A stretch of DNA of 64,000 nucleotides from Pseudomonas fluorescens (lineage in GTDB: Bacteria; Pseudomonadota; Gammaproteobacteria; Pseudomonadales; Pseudomonadaceae), in contig NZ_CABVHY010000031.1 of NCBI RefSeq assembly GCF_902497875.1, positions 1 to 64,000 on the forward strand, in the 5' to 3' direction. Below, in pieces: positions 35,267 through 42,257 of the stretch. The notes below the pieces were generated by a model. The model was not told the origin of the DNA, did no database searches, and saw only the letters and a list, made by a program, of their open reading frames with translations. Position numbers and translations under genes: made by a program. Position 1 is the stretch's first letter. Every line of letters starts with the position of its first letter.

Positions 35267-36115
35267 TCAAATGCTGAAACCAACCTTGACCTGTTCATGC
35301 AGGTGCAGCGCCAGATGGTTGCTGCTGTCGGAAAGCAGGTAAAGGTGATGAACGGCAAGATCAGGCAGCGCCACCCCAGGGATTGTTCGGGTCAAACCAG
35401 CCGTCATCCGGCTTTCTTCGATCATCCCCACTGCCAATCCACTCAAGACGCAGGCTTCGACGGCAGGCGAGCTGGCGCTCTCGAGCATGATCCGATAGTA
35501 AATGCCGTGTTCTTTCAGTGCGCGAACGGCCGATTCGCGATAGGGGCAGCCGGTCAGTTGCACAGCAATCGGCAGGGGTGATTGCTCAGGGGGCTTGAAA
35601 TGTTCGGCGACCACCCAAACCGGCTGGATATCACCCAGTCGTTCGCCTTGCTCCAGAGGCTGTGCACTCACCACCAAAGCCAGATCCACTTGCTTGCGGC
35701 TGAACATCGCAAAGAGTTCACCGCTGGATCTGGCGTCGACTTCCAGTTCCAACAGCGGATTGTCGGCGATCAGCATGGGTAGAAAATCGCGCATGAATGC
35801 CGCCGCATAGGAGTCGGGCAAGCCAAGGCGAATCCTGCCTTGCATGCGTTGCGGCGTCAGTGAGGCCAGCAACCGGTCGTGGCTCTTGAGGAAGTCTGTC
35901 GTCTCCGTCAGTAGTTTCTTCCCATACATGGTCAATTCGACGCCCTGGTTATTGCGGTTGAAGAGCTTTTGCCCAACCAGCGCCTCAAGCTTGTGGATCT
36001 GAGTGGTGATGGTTGAGGCGCTGCGATGAACATGGTTCGCCGCCTCTTTAAAACTCCTGAAGCGTGCCACCGCGTGAAAGGTGCGCAATAAATCGATATT
36101 CAGTCGTTGGCTCAT
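35267..36115 (-). CDS. LysR-family regulator divergent from the methyltransferase gene
   Basis: This 282-residue protein has the LysR helix-turn-helix (residues about 5-62; RFRSFKEAANHVHRSASTITTQIHKLE) and a periplasmic-binding-like effector domain (about 90-280). It is read away from the EgtD-like methyltransferase gene across 114 bases, the standard LysR layout, so it very likely controls that gene and the oxygenase and exporter behind it. Effector domain closeness to amino-acid-responsive LysR proteins is a guess. Its own terminator separates it from the tRNA cluster. Confidence 0.88.
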   Translation of the reverse strand: MSQRLNIDLLRTFHAVARFRSFKEAANHVHRSASTITTQIHKLEALVGQKLFNRNNQGVELTMYGKKLLTETTDFLKSHDRLLASLTPQRMQGRIRLGLPDSYAAAFMRDFLPMLIADNPLLELEVDARSSGELFAMFSRKQVDLALVVSAQPLEQGERLGDIQPVWVVAEHFKPPEQSPLPIAVQLTGCPYRESAVRALKEHGIYYRIMLESASSPAVEACVLSGLAVGMIEESRMTAGLTRTIPGVALPDLAVHHLYLLSDSSNHLALHLHEQVKVGFSI

Positions 36116-36229
36116 GATTCCACTTTAGTGAAGTACTTGTACATATTATTCAAATTTACAAAAGAATGCTCTCGACCTAGTCTTCGGTCAACCAAGGACG
36201 TACGACATTTCGAACAAAAAGGGAGCGTC

Positions 36230-37207
36230 ATGGAAATCAACGATCTGGTTGTCGAGACTTTGAAAAGTGCGCACGGTCTGTCTGGTCGCATATGGACGAT
36301 TGAAAACGCTGAGAAATATTCAACCTTGTCTGCGAATGTGTCGGACTCCCATCAGCGGATCAGCGAAGAAATCTTCTCACTGATGACCTCGCTCAATACC
36401 GAAGGAATGACACGTGCAGATTTGTGTGCGACGCCCAGTGGCTACGGTTCGCTGAACCAGACGCTCCGGGCGGTTGCCGGTGACCTTGTCGCTCTGGTGG
36501 GACAAGACCGATTGCACTATGTGGAGTTGGGGCCAGAGCCGGTAAAGACCTCGGTGCTCATCGGCTACCTGCTCGAGAATGGCGTGGAAGCGCAGGACTA
36601 CACGGCGATTGATATCAACCATGCATCGCAAGCCGTGATGCGTGATGCGCTAGAGCCGTTACTCCCCACCGCGCAAGGCTTCAGCTATCTCGCGAAGGAC
36701 TTCCGTAATCTGGAGCGCCAGCATATTGAGCGTGGGCAGGACGTGACCCTGATTACGATGCTGGGGTTTCAGGAAGGTAACGAGTTGCCGGGCACCATCG
36801 GCGACATCATTCGAAGCATGGGTGGCAAGCGGACCTATGTGCTGTCCGAGATGCAGCTGTCAACGCCTGGGGGCGACGATCATATCCACCGTTTCTATGA
36901 GCATGCTTGCATGAGCCGATTTTCCGATTTGATCGGTTTGAAAATGGGCTTCGAGAAGCGTGACAAGCATCGGATTGTCGTTTCCGAAATTGAACATGAC
37001 GATGATCGATACCGAGTGGCAGCGACTCTTCTACCGGTCAGCGATGGTTGTGAGGAGGGGTATCTGTTGACCAATGTTTGTCTCAAATACACACGCGAAC
37101 AGTTCATGCGAGTCAGGCAGGAATACGGTGGCTATAAGGTTATCGGCGAATATTGCAGTGGTGATGGGAGCGTGATTTACCAGCTATCAGAATGCTATCT
37201 GGCTTGA
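36230..37207 (+). CDS. EgtD-like SAM-dependent methyltransferase (Methyltransf_33 family)
   Basis: This 325-residue protein has the SAM motif I YVELGPEPVKTS (residues 97-108) and acidic loop YTAIDIN (124-130), then a C-terminal substrate domain with DHIHRFYEHACMSRF and HRIVVSEIEHDDDRYRV. Together these resemble EgtD, which trimethylates the amino group of histidine, but the N-terminal half diverges and there are no other ergothioneine genes. It likely methylates an amino acid or a related small molecule. The ATG at 36230 follows GGGAG. Codon usage looks less GC-rich than the core genes around it. It is the first gene of a run with an oxygenase and an exporter. Confidence 0.75.
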   Translation: MEINDLVVETLKSAHGLSGRIWTIENAEKYSTLSANVSDSHQRISEEIFSLMTSLNTEGMTRADLCATPSGYGSLNQTLRAVAGDLVALVGQDRLHYVELGPEPVKTSVLIGYLLENGVEAQDYTAIDINHASQAVMRDALEPLLPTAQGFSYLAKDFRNLERQHIERGQDVTLITMLGFQEGNELPGTIGDIIRSMGGKRTYVLSEMQLSTPGGDDHIHRFYEHACMSRFSDLIGLKMGFEKRDKHRIVVSEIEHDDDRYRVAATLLPVSDGCEEGYLLTNVCLKYTREQFMRVRQEYGGYKVIGEYCSGDGSVIYQLSECYLA

Positions 37208-37237
37208 TGATCCCCGTACCGAAGTGAGGCTACGAAC

Positions 37238-38233
37238 ATGGCTAGAGAGAGCGATCTTCCTGTATTCGCGCAAGGCGTGGAGCGCATCAAACTGGCGTTG
37301 CGGGCATCCTGTTTGCCAGCATCGAAGCGCAAGCGGCCGGAGGCGTTCCTGGATACCCTGAAGGGTTGGGACGACAACTATTTGAACAGCACTTCACCGA
37401 TGGCAGGCTATGCCAGAAGTCTTGCCGAATTCGGCTATAGCACTTCACCCATCCATGTCGCCTCACCTGACCAATTGACGGCAGTCGCGGAGGTTGGAGG
37501 GTTGTTTTCCGAGCAAGGGATGATGGAGTTGCGGCGGGCCTGCTACCAGTTGGAGGCTGCTTCCACCACCAGCAACTGGATCATCTCCAATCGAGCGCGG
37601 GCAGCGACCCGGTCTTCAACGTTGATCCGTGGAATGATGAATAGTCGAGCATTCTTGCTGGCAGTTTCCAGGATTGCAGGTGTGCCGCTGGTTCCGCATC
37701 CGTTGCTGAATGCTCGTTCGCAGGTCAACTACTTCTATCCACCAGAGACACCAGGCGACCAGGCCCAGATTGGCATGTGGCACACCGACGGCACGAGCTT
37801 CGTACTGAATATTTTGTTGTCTGACCCAAGCGAGTACGAAGGTGGGGAGTTTGTCTACTTCGAAGGACCAAGCGAACAATTCGATTCCCATGATTTGGGT
37901 GGCCGGCTGCGCAAAAGTCAGGTCAAGGCGTGTGGTGATGCGGTGTACATCCATGGGAGTCGAGTGTTTCACGGTGTGCGCCCAGTGATATCGGGGCGGC
38001 GCATGTCGCTGGTGTTGTCGTTCCACTGTCCTTACACCGCCGAAGACGTGAACAAGTTCTGGCATCTGGCATCCGATGATGGAGTTCTGGCCACCGTCAG
38101 ACCGTGGGTGAGACTTAAGCGGGATCTGTTTGTGCCAGCGTCGGAGCAGTTTCGTCAGTTAGGAATCGAGCCGATTACATTTGCCGAGGTCGCCGCCGGC
38201 CACAAGCACCACAACCTCAAGGGATACAAGTAA
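37238..38233 (+). CDS. 2-oxoglutarate/Fe(II)-dependent oxygenase
   Basis: A 331-residue protein with a clear double-stranded beta-helix oxygenase core: iron ligands His182 and Asp184 in MWHTDGTSF and His245 in HGSRVFHGVRP, with Arg254 or Arg255 in SGRRMSLVL to bind 2-oxoglutarate. The intact Asp argues for hydroxylation or desaturation and against a halogenase, where it would be Gly or Ala. About 150 N-terminal residues show no domain I know. It lies 30 bases after the methyltransferase gene and two bases before the exporter gene, so it probably acts on the same small molecule. Confidence 0.82.
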   Translation: MARESDLPVFAQGVERIKLALRASCLPASKRKRPEAFLDTLKGWDDNYLNSTSPMAGYARSLAEFGYSTSPIHVASPDQLTAVAEVGGLFSEQGMMELRRACYQLEAASTTSNWIISNRARAATRSSTLIRGMMNSRAFLLAVSRIAGVPLVPHPLLNARSQVNYFYPPETPGDQAQIGMWHTDGTSFVLNILLSDPSEYEGGEFVYFEGPSEQFDSHDLGGRLRKSQVKACGDAVYIHGSRVFHGVRPVISGRRMSLVLSFHCPYTAEDVNKFWHLASDDGVLATVRPWVRLKRDLFVPASEQFRQLGIEPITFAEVAAGHKHHNLKGYK

Positions 38234-38235
38234 AG

Positions 38236-39156
38236 GTGGCCGACAAAAAATTGAGCGCCAGGCCGGTGAAACTGCTGCTGTTGCAGGCTGTGTTTGTACT
38301 GTCGTGGAGCTCGGGGTTTATCGGCGCCAAGCTGGGGGCACAAACTGCTGGAGCGTTCAATCTGCTGTTCTGGCGCTTTGTGCTGGTGTCTGTCTGTTTG
38401 GCGTTGTTCCTGAATGTCAGGCTGATAAAGATCACTTGGTCTGAAATCAAACATCACGCCGTAATCGGTTTTCTTTCGCAATTTCTGTATCTGAGTTGCG
38501 TCTATGTCGCCATCCAGAACGGATTGCCGCCGGGCATCGCTGCAATCATTGCCGCCTTGCAGCCGTTGATGACGGCGGCGCTGTCTTCGGCCAGTGTCAC
38601 GGAGAAAAGCGGTGGATGGCAGTGGCTGGGATTGATGATCGGCTTTGTCGGGGTGTCGATCGTTATCTCCGGGCAGTACGTGAATACTGGCGCCGAAGTC
38701 GGTTTGGTCATGTATTTGTTGCCTTTGGTCTCGGCCTTGGGGCTGACAATGGCGACCCTGTATGAGCGCCGATCCACACTGGTTCAATCCCGGCGCAGTG
38801 ATCTGAGTGTATCGCTGTTTATCCAGTCGCTTTTCACATTGCTGGGCTTCGGCATGGCGGTGTTCTATACCGACTCTCTGCGGATTCCCAGCGAGCCAGA
38901 GGTGCTGATCTCGGTAGTCTGGTTGACCGTGTTCTCTACCTTTGTCGCCTACCTGAGCCTGTGGATGCTGTTGCGTGAGATGACCGCCACGCATGTGGCG
39001 GTATTGGTCTATCTGGAACCACCGGTGACCCTGGTCTGGGCGGCCCTGGTATTTGGCGATGTCATCTACGCATCCACCTATGTGGGGATAGCTGTGGTGG
39101 TAGCGGGACTGATTCTGGTACGGCTCAAGCAGCCGGCTATTGGATGCACTACTTGA
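38236..39156 (+). CDS. EamA/DMT-family exporter
   Basis: The 306-residue protein has ten membrane segments in two EamA repeats (first: AVFVLSWSSGFIGAKLGA; second: YLLPLVSALGLTMATLYERR, and VYLEPPVTLVWAALVFGD). Family members export amino acids and metabolites. The GTG at 38236 is two bases past the oxygenase stop, with AAAGG just ahead, so translation is coupled. The likely cargo is the product of the methyltransferase and oxygenase. Confidence 0.85.
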   Translation: MADKKLSARPVKLLLLQAVFVLSWSSGFIGAKLGAQTAGAFNLLFWRFVLVSVCLALFLNVRLIKITWSEIKHHAVIGFLSQFLYLSCVYVAIQNGLPPGIAAIIAALQPLMTAALSSASVTEKSGGWQWLGLMIGFVGVSIVISGQYVNTGAEVGLVMYLLPLVSALGLTMATLYERRSTLVQSRRSDLSVSLFIQSLFTLLGFGMAVFYTDSLRIPSEPEVLISVVWLTVFSTFVAYLSLWMLLREMTATHVAVLVYLEPPVTLVWAALVFGDVIYASTYVGIAVVVAGLILVRLKQPAIGCTT

Positions 39157-39179
39157 AACTCAGTGCAGTCCCACAACAA

Positions 39180-39818
39180 TCACATCGACAGAATCAAACG
39201 CCCGGCGAACAGAATCAGGATCACGCCCATGGTTCGCTCGAACCAGTGGCCCATGCGCATGAACAACAGCCGCACCTTCGCGCTGGAAAAAAACAGCGCG
39301 ACGATGATGAACCACAGTGCATTCACAAAGCACATCCAGACCCCGTAAAGCGCCTGAATCTTCAGCGGAGTCGAAGCGCTGATCACCGTGGTGAAAATCG
39401 CCAGGAAAAATAGCGTGGCCTTGGGGTTGGTGGCATTGGTCAGGAATCCGGTCATGAAGGCTTTGGGCAAGGTCTGGCGTTCCAGTTGCTCCGGCAGGGC
39501 ATTGCCGCCTTCAACCGCGGTTTTCGCTTTACTGCGCAGCAGGCTGATACCGAGATAGAGGATGTAGGCGCCACCCACCACCTTGGCGACGCTCAGCAGC
39601 CAGGGTGTGGTATGCATCAGCGCGCCAACCCCGAGCAAGGTGTAAAGCACATGCACCGATATGCCAGCGCCGATGCCGATGGCCGTGCACAGTCCGACGA
39701 CTCGACCGTAACGCACGCTCTGGCGGATGGTGACCGCGAAATCCGGCCCGGGGGCGACCACCGCCAGAAAGTGGATCGTCGCCAATGCGAGAAACTCGCC
39801 CAGGTAGTTCGAAAGCAT
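39180..39818 (-). CDS. LysE-family amino-acid exporter (RhtB-like)
   Basis: The 212-residue protein has about six membrane segments and the LysE/RhtB signature VVAPGPDFAVTIRQSVRYGR near the N-terminus, plus TGFLTNATNPKATLFF. It exports amino acids or their analogues. The ATG at 39818 follows TGGAG and lies one base after the stop of an oxygenase remnant, so it is the last gene of a minus-strand run AlaX, remnant, LysE. It converges with the EamA gene at 24 bases' distance. Confidence 0.87.
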   Translation of the reverse strand: MLSNYLGEFLALATIHFLAVVAPGPDFAVTIRQSVRYGRVVGLCTAIGIGAGISVHVLYTLLGVGALMHTTPWLLSVAKVVGGAYILYLGISLLRSKAKTAVEGGNALPEQLERQTLPKAFMTGFLTNATNPKATLFFLAIFTTVISASTPLKIQALYGVWMCFVNALWFIIVALFFSSAKVRLLFMRMGHWFERTMGVILILFAGRLILSM

Positions 39819-39819
39819 T

Positions 39820-39985
39820 TCAACTCCAGTAAGTAAGGGGCGAAGCGTTGCCCCGATAGCCGACAAAAAAAGACAGGCTCAAACGCTCGTCGGCCACACC
39901 CGGGGTAACCGAGTGCATGCGCCGCGAATTGAACATGATGAAGTCACCCGGCTCCGGGCGGAATTGAGCGTCATCGTCCGAAGGG
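39820..39985 (-). pseudogene. C-terminal remnant of a second 2OG/Fe(II) oxygenase
   Basis: About 52 codons after the AlaX stop read AQFRPEPGDFIMFNSRRMHS, then VTPGVADERLSLSFFVGYRG and a short tail. This is the distal end of a 2OG oxygenase core: the second iron-binding His in RRMHSVTPG and the 2-oxoglutarate Arg in ERLSLSFFVG. The catalytic first half is absent, so the gene has lost its N-terminus, apparently by a deletion whose edge is the AlaX stop codon. It ends one base before the LysE start, as an intact operon gene would. Confidence 0.7.
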
Positions 39986-40621
39986 TCAGTCCACGCTGTA
40001 GTGAACCGAGAGGGTTCCCTTCCTCTGCGAGAGGGAAGTGATCTTGACCGTGCCCAGTTCCTGCAGGCGCCGTACATGGGTGCCGCCACAGCCGTAAGCG
40101 GGCAACTCGCCGAAACCGATTTCCCGGGAGCCTTCGCGCAGGGAAATCAAGCGTGGCAAGTCATCGGCAATCCACTGATTCAAGCCGTTCTGGACGGTCT
40201 CGACGTCAAACTCCCGGGGAGTTTCTCCTGGCTTGAAAGACACTCGTCCTTCGCCGGGCCAGTGGTGGGCTTTGATCGGGGTCCAGCCGAAGGTTTCGGC
40301 GAAGTGACCGATCAAATGGCCAGCTGAATGCATTCGGCTGTTGAACTGACGGCGTTGTTCATTCACTTGAATCTGGACCATTCCCGGGCTTACCGGATGG
40401 CTGACGTAGTGGACGATCCGGTCCGGTTCCTGAGTGACGCGCAGTACCTGACTTTCGCCGATCCAGCCGGTATCAAAGGGTTGCCCACCGCCTTGGGGGT
40501 GAAAGAGTGTCGCGCGCAGGACCACTGCACATTCATTCTCGCAGAGCGTGCATTCCAGGACTTCCACGTTGGCTTTGAGGTCATCGCTATGGAAAAAGAG
40601 GCGCAGTGTCATATTTTCCAT
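39986..40621 (-). CDS. AlaX-type alanyl-tRNA editing hydrolase
   Basis: This 211-residue free-standing editing protein has the AlaRS-type second domain: HPQGGGQPFDTG (41-52), the metal-binding pair His98/His102 in RMHSAGHLIGH and Cys178/His182 in YGCGGTHV. AlaX proteins clear mischarged Ser- or Gly-tRNA(Ala), and relatives linked to biosynthetic clusters protect against unnatural amino acids. It is the first gene of a minus-strand run with an oxygenase remnant and a LysE exporter. Confidence 0.87.
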   Translation of the reverse strand: MENMTLRLFFHSDDLKANVEVLECTLCENECAVVLRATLFHPQGGGQPFDTGWIGESQVLRVTQEPDRIVHYVSHPVSPGMVQIQVNEQRRQFNSRMHSAGHLIGHFAETFGWTPIKAHHWPGEGRVSFKPGETPREFDVETVQNGLNQWIADDLPRLISLREGSREIGFGELPAYGCGGTHVRRLQELGTVKITSLSQRKGTLSVHYSVD

Positions 40622-40703
40622 GCCTTGTTGAATTTCTGTTTTTTATTATAGGCAGGGAGGAATTGCGTGATAATCCGTTCAAACATCAATGGACTTTTGC
40701 GTT

Positions 40704-41708
40704 GTGAGCATAAATCTACCGCTGCCCTTATTGGGTGAAATGGCGATTTTCGTCAAGGTTGTCGAAACCGGCAGCTTCTCGGAAGCCGCTCGGCAAATGG
40801 GCTCGTCACCTTCTGCGGTGAGTCGCAGCATCTCGCGGCTGGAGAAGGCCCTGGCCACTCGACTGCTGCAACGCACCACCCGCAAGCTGCGGCTCAGTGA
40901 TGGTGGCGAAGAGGTGTTCAAACGCTGCCAGGAGATGGTCAGTGCGGCCAGGTCCGTGATGGAGATCAGCGGCCAGTACACCGACGAGGCCGAGGGCCTG
41001 GTGCGGGTGAGTGTGCCCAAGGCGGTGGGGCGGTTTGTGATTCATCCACATATGCCGGAGTTTTTGCGCCGATATCCCAAAGTCGATGTCGAGCTGCTGC
41101 TCGAAGATCGTCAGGTCGACTTGATCGATGACAACGTCGATCTGGCAATCCGCATCACCGATCGACCTCCGGCCGGGCTGGTCGGACGCCAGTTGCTGAC
41201 CATCGAGCACTTGCTCTGTGCCACGCCGCGGTACCTGGCGGAACACGGCACACCGACTCATCCCCATGATTTGCTCAACCACAGCTGTATTTATCTGGGT
41301 GAAACCCCGAGCGACGCGCGCTGGAAATTCAAGAAGGGCACCAAGTCGGTGACCGTGGGCGTGCGTGGACGCTATGCGGCCAATCACACGGGCGTGCGGT
41401 TGGGGGCGGTGCTTGAGCATATCGGGATTGGCAGTTTGCCGTACTTCACTGCGCGCCATGCGCTGGAGCAGGGACTGATCGTGCAGGTGCTGCCAGACTG
41501 GAGTTTCCTCGCCTCGTATCATGGCGGCGCCTGGTTGTTGCATTCACCGACGCGCTATATGCCGCCGAAGCTGCGGGTACTCATCGACTATCTGGTGGAG
41601 TGCCTGGAGAAGGAGCCGACCCTGAGCAAACCTGGAAAGGCGGCTGGCGACAAAGATGTGCGAACGTACGAGCTGCCGGAAAGCGATGGGGGACTCTTCA
41701 AGCAATAA
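40704..41708 (+). CDS. LysR-family regulator
   Basis: The 334-residue protein has a LysR helix-turn-helix (FVKVVETGSFSEAARQMGSSPSAVSR-type segment at residues about 17-50) and the CrgA-like effector domain (VRVSVPKAVGRFVIHPHMP). I take GTG 40704 because it gives the common N-terminus MSINLPLPLLGEMAIF; an ATG five codons upstream is possible. It is divergent from AlaX across about 80 bases, so it may regulate AlaX-LysE, though CrgA-type regulators often control unrelated distant genes. It ends with a long hydrophilic tail. Confidence 0.85.
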   Translation: MSINLPLPLLGEMAIFVKVVETGSFSEAARQMGSSPSAVSRSISRLEKALATRLLQRTTRKLRLSDGGEEVFKRCQEMVSAARSVMEISGQYTDEAEGLVRVSVPKAVGRFVIHPHMPEFLRRYPKVDVELLLEDRQVDLIDDNVDLAIRITDRPPAGLVGRQLLTIEHLLCATPRYLAEHGTPTHPHDLLNHSCIYLGETPSDARWKFKKGTKSVTVGVRGRYAANHTGVRLGAVLEHIGIGSLPYFTARHALEQGLIVQVLPDWSFLASYHGGAWLLHSPTRYMPPKLRVLIDYLVECLEKEPTLSKPGKAAGDKDVRTYELPESDGGLFKQ

Positions 41709-41715
41709 ACAATAA

Positions 41716-41750
41716 AAAAGGCCCGCCGGTTTAACCGGGCGGGCCTTTTG
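41716..41750. terminator. bidirectional terminator between convergent genes
   Basis: AAAAGGCCCGCC-GGTTTAACC-GGGCGGGCCTTTT has a twelve-pair stem with A-tract and T-tract, so it can terminate both the LysR gene and the minus-strand gene that ends at 41767. Confidence 0.92.
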
Positions 41751-41766
41751 CGTTTCCGATCGTGGA

Positions 41767-42165
41767 TCAGTGCTTGCTGTCCTGATTCGACATCGACAGC
41801 AGCTGCTTTTCCTGATTCCAGTCGAAGGGTTCGTCGTTTTGTTCGGCTTCATAACGACGATCTTCAAGGGCCTGGTACAGGTCGATCTCATCGTCGGGCA
41901 TGAAGTGCAGGCAGTCGCCGGCGAAGTACCACAGCAGGTCACGTGGCACCAGGTGGGCAATCTGCGGATATCGGGCGATGACCTGGCAGAGAATGTCCTG
42001 GCCCAGGTATTGGCTTTCGATCGGATCGACCGGCAGTAGCAGCATCAGTTCGTCGAAGCGTTCGAGGAACAGCTCGTGGCTTTCTTCCGGAACCTGTTCG
42101 GCTTCACCCAAGGCGACCAGGATGCTGCGCAGGTGTGCGAGCAGGGCGAGAGTGTGGTCGAGCAT
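41767..42165 (-). CDS. conserved pseudomonad protein of unknown function
   Basis: A 132-residue acidic protein without signal peptide or membrane helix. Features are the acidic segment FDELMLLLPVDPIESQYLG, DLLWYFAGDCLHFMPDDEI and the C-terminal NQDSKH. I recall a gene like it next to the large FadE-type dehydrogenase in P. aeruginosa, which supports it being real. Function is unknown. It is downstream of fadE but separated by a terminator-like hairpin. Confidence 0.75.
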   Translation of the reverse strand: MLDHTLALLAHLRSILVALGEAEQVPEESHELFLERFDELMLLLPVDPIESQYLGQDILCQVIARYPQIAHLVPRDLLWYFAGDCLHFMPDDEIDLYQALEDRRYEAEQNDEPFDWNQEKQLLSMSNQDSKH

Positions 42166-42194
42166 AACGGGAGTCCTCTAGAACTAAAGCAAAA

Positions 42195-42225
42195 CGGGCG
42201 CCAGAGTATATAACTCCGGCGCCCG
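42195..42225 (-). terminator. hairpin after fadE on the minus strand
   Basis: CGGGCGCC-GGAG-TTATATA-CTCT-GGCGCCCG followed on the minus strand by TTTTG. It lies between the fadE stop and the next minus-strand gene. Confidence 0.7.
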
Positions 42226-42257
42226 CTTTACATAATTGAACAGCTGTACGGGTTGGC

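Noticed and set aside
36230..37207. Calling the methyltransferase EgtD (ergothioneine synthesis)
   Set aside because: No EgtB, EgtA/C/E or sulfur-insertion enzyme is nearby and the N-terminal half diverges from EgtD.
37238..38233. Idea that the oxygenase is an Fe(II)/2OG halogenase
   Set aside because: The iron-binding motif is His-Thr-Asp, with the Asp that halogenases lack.
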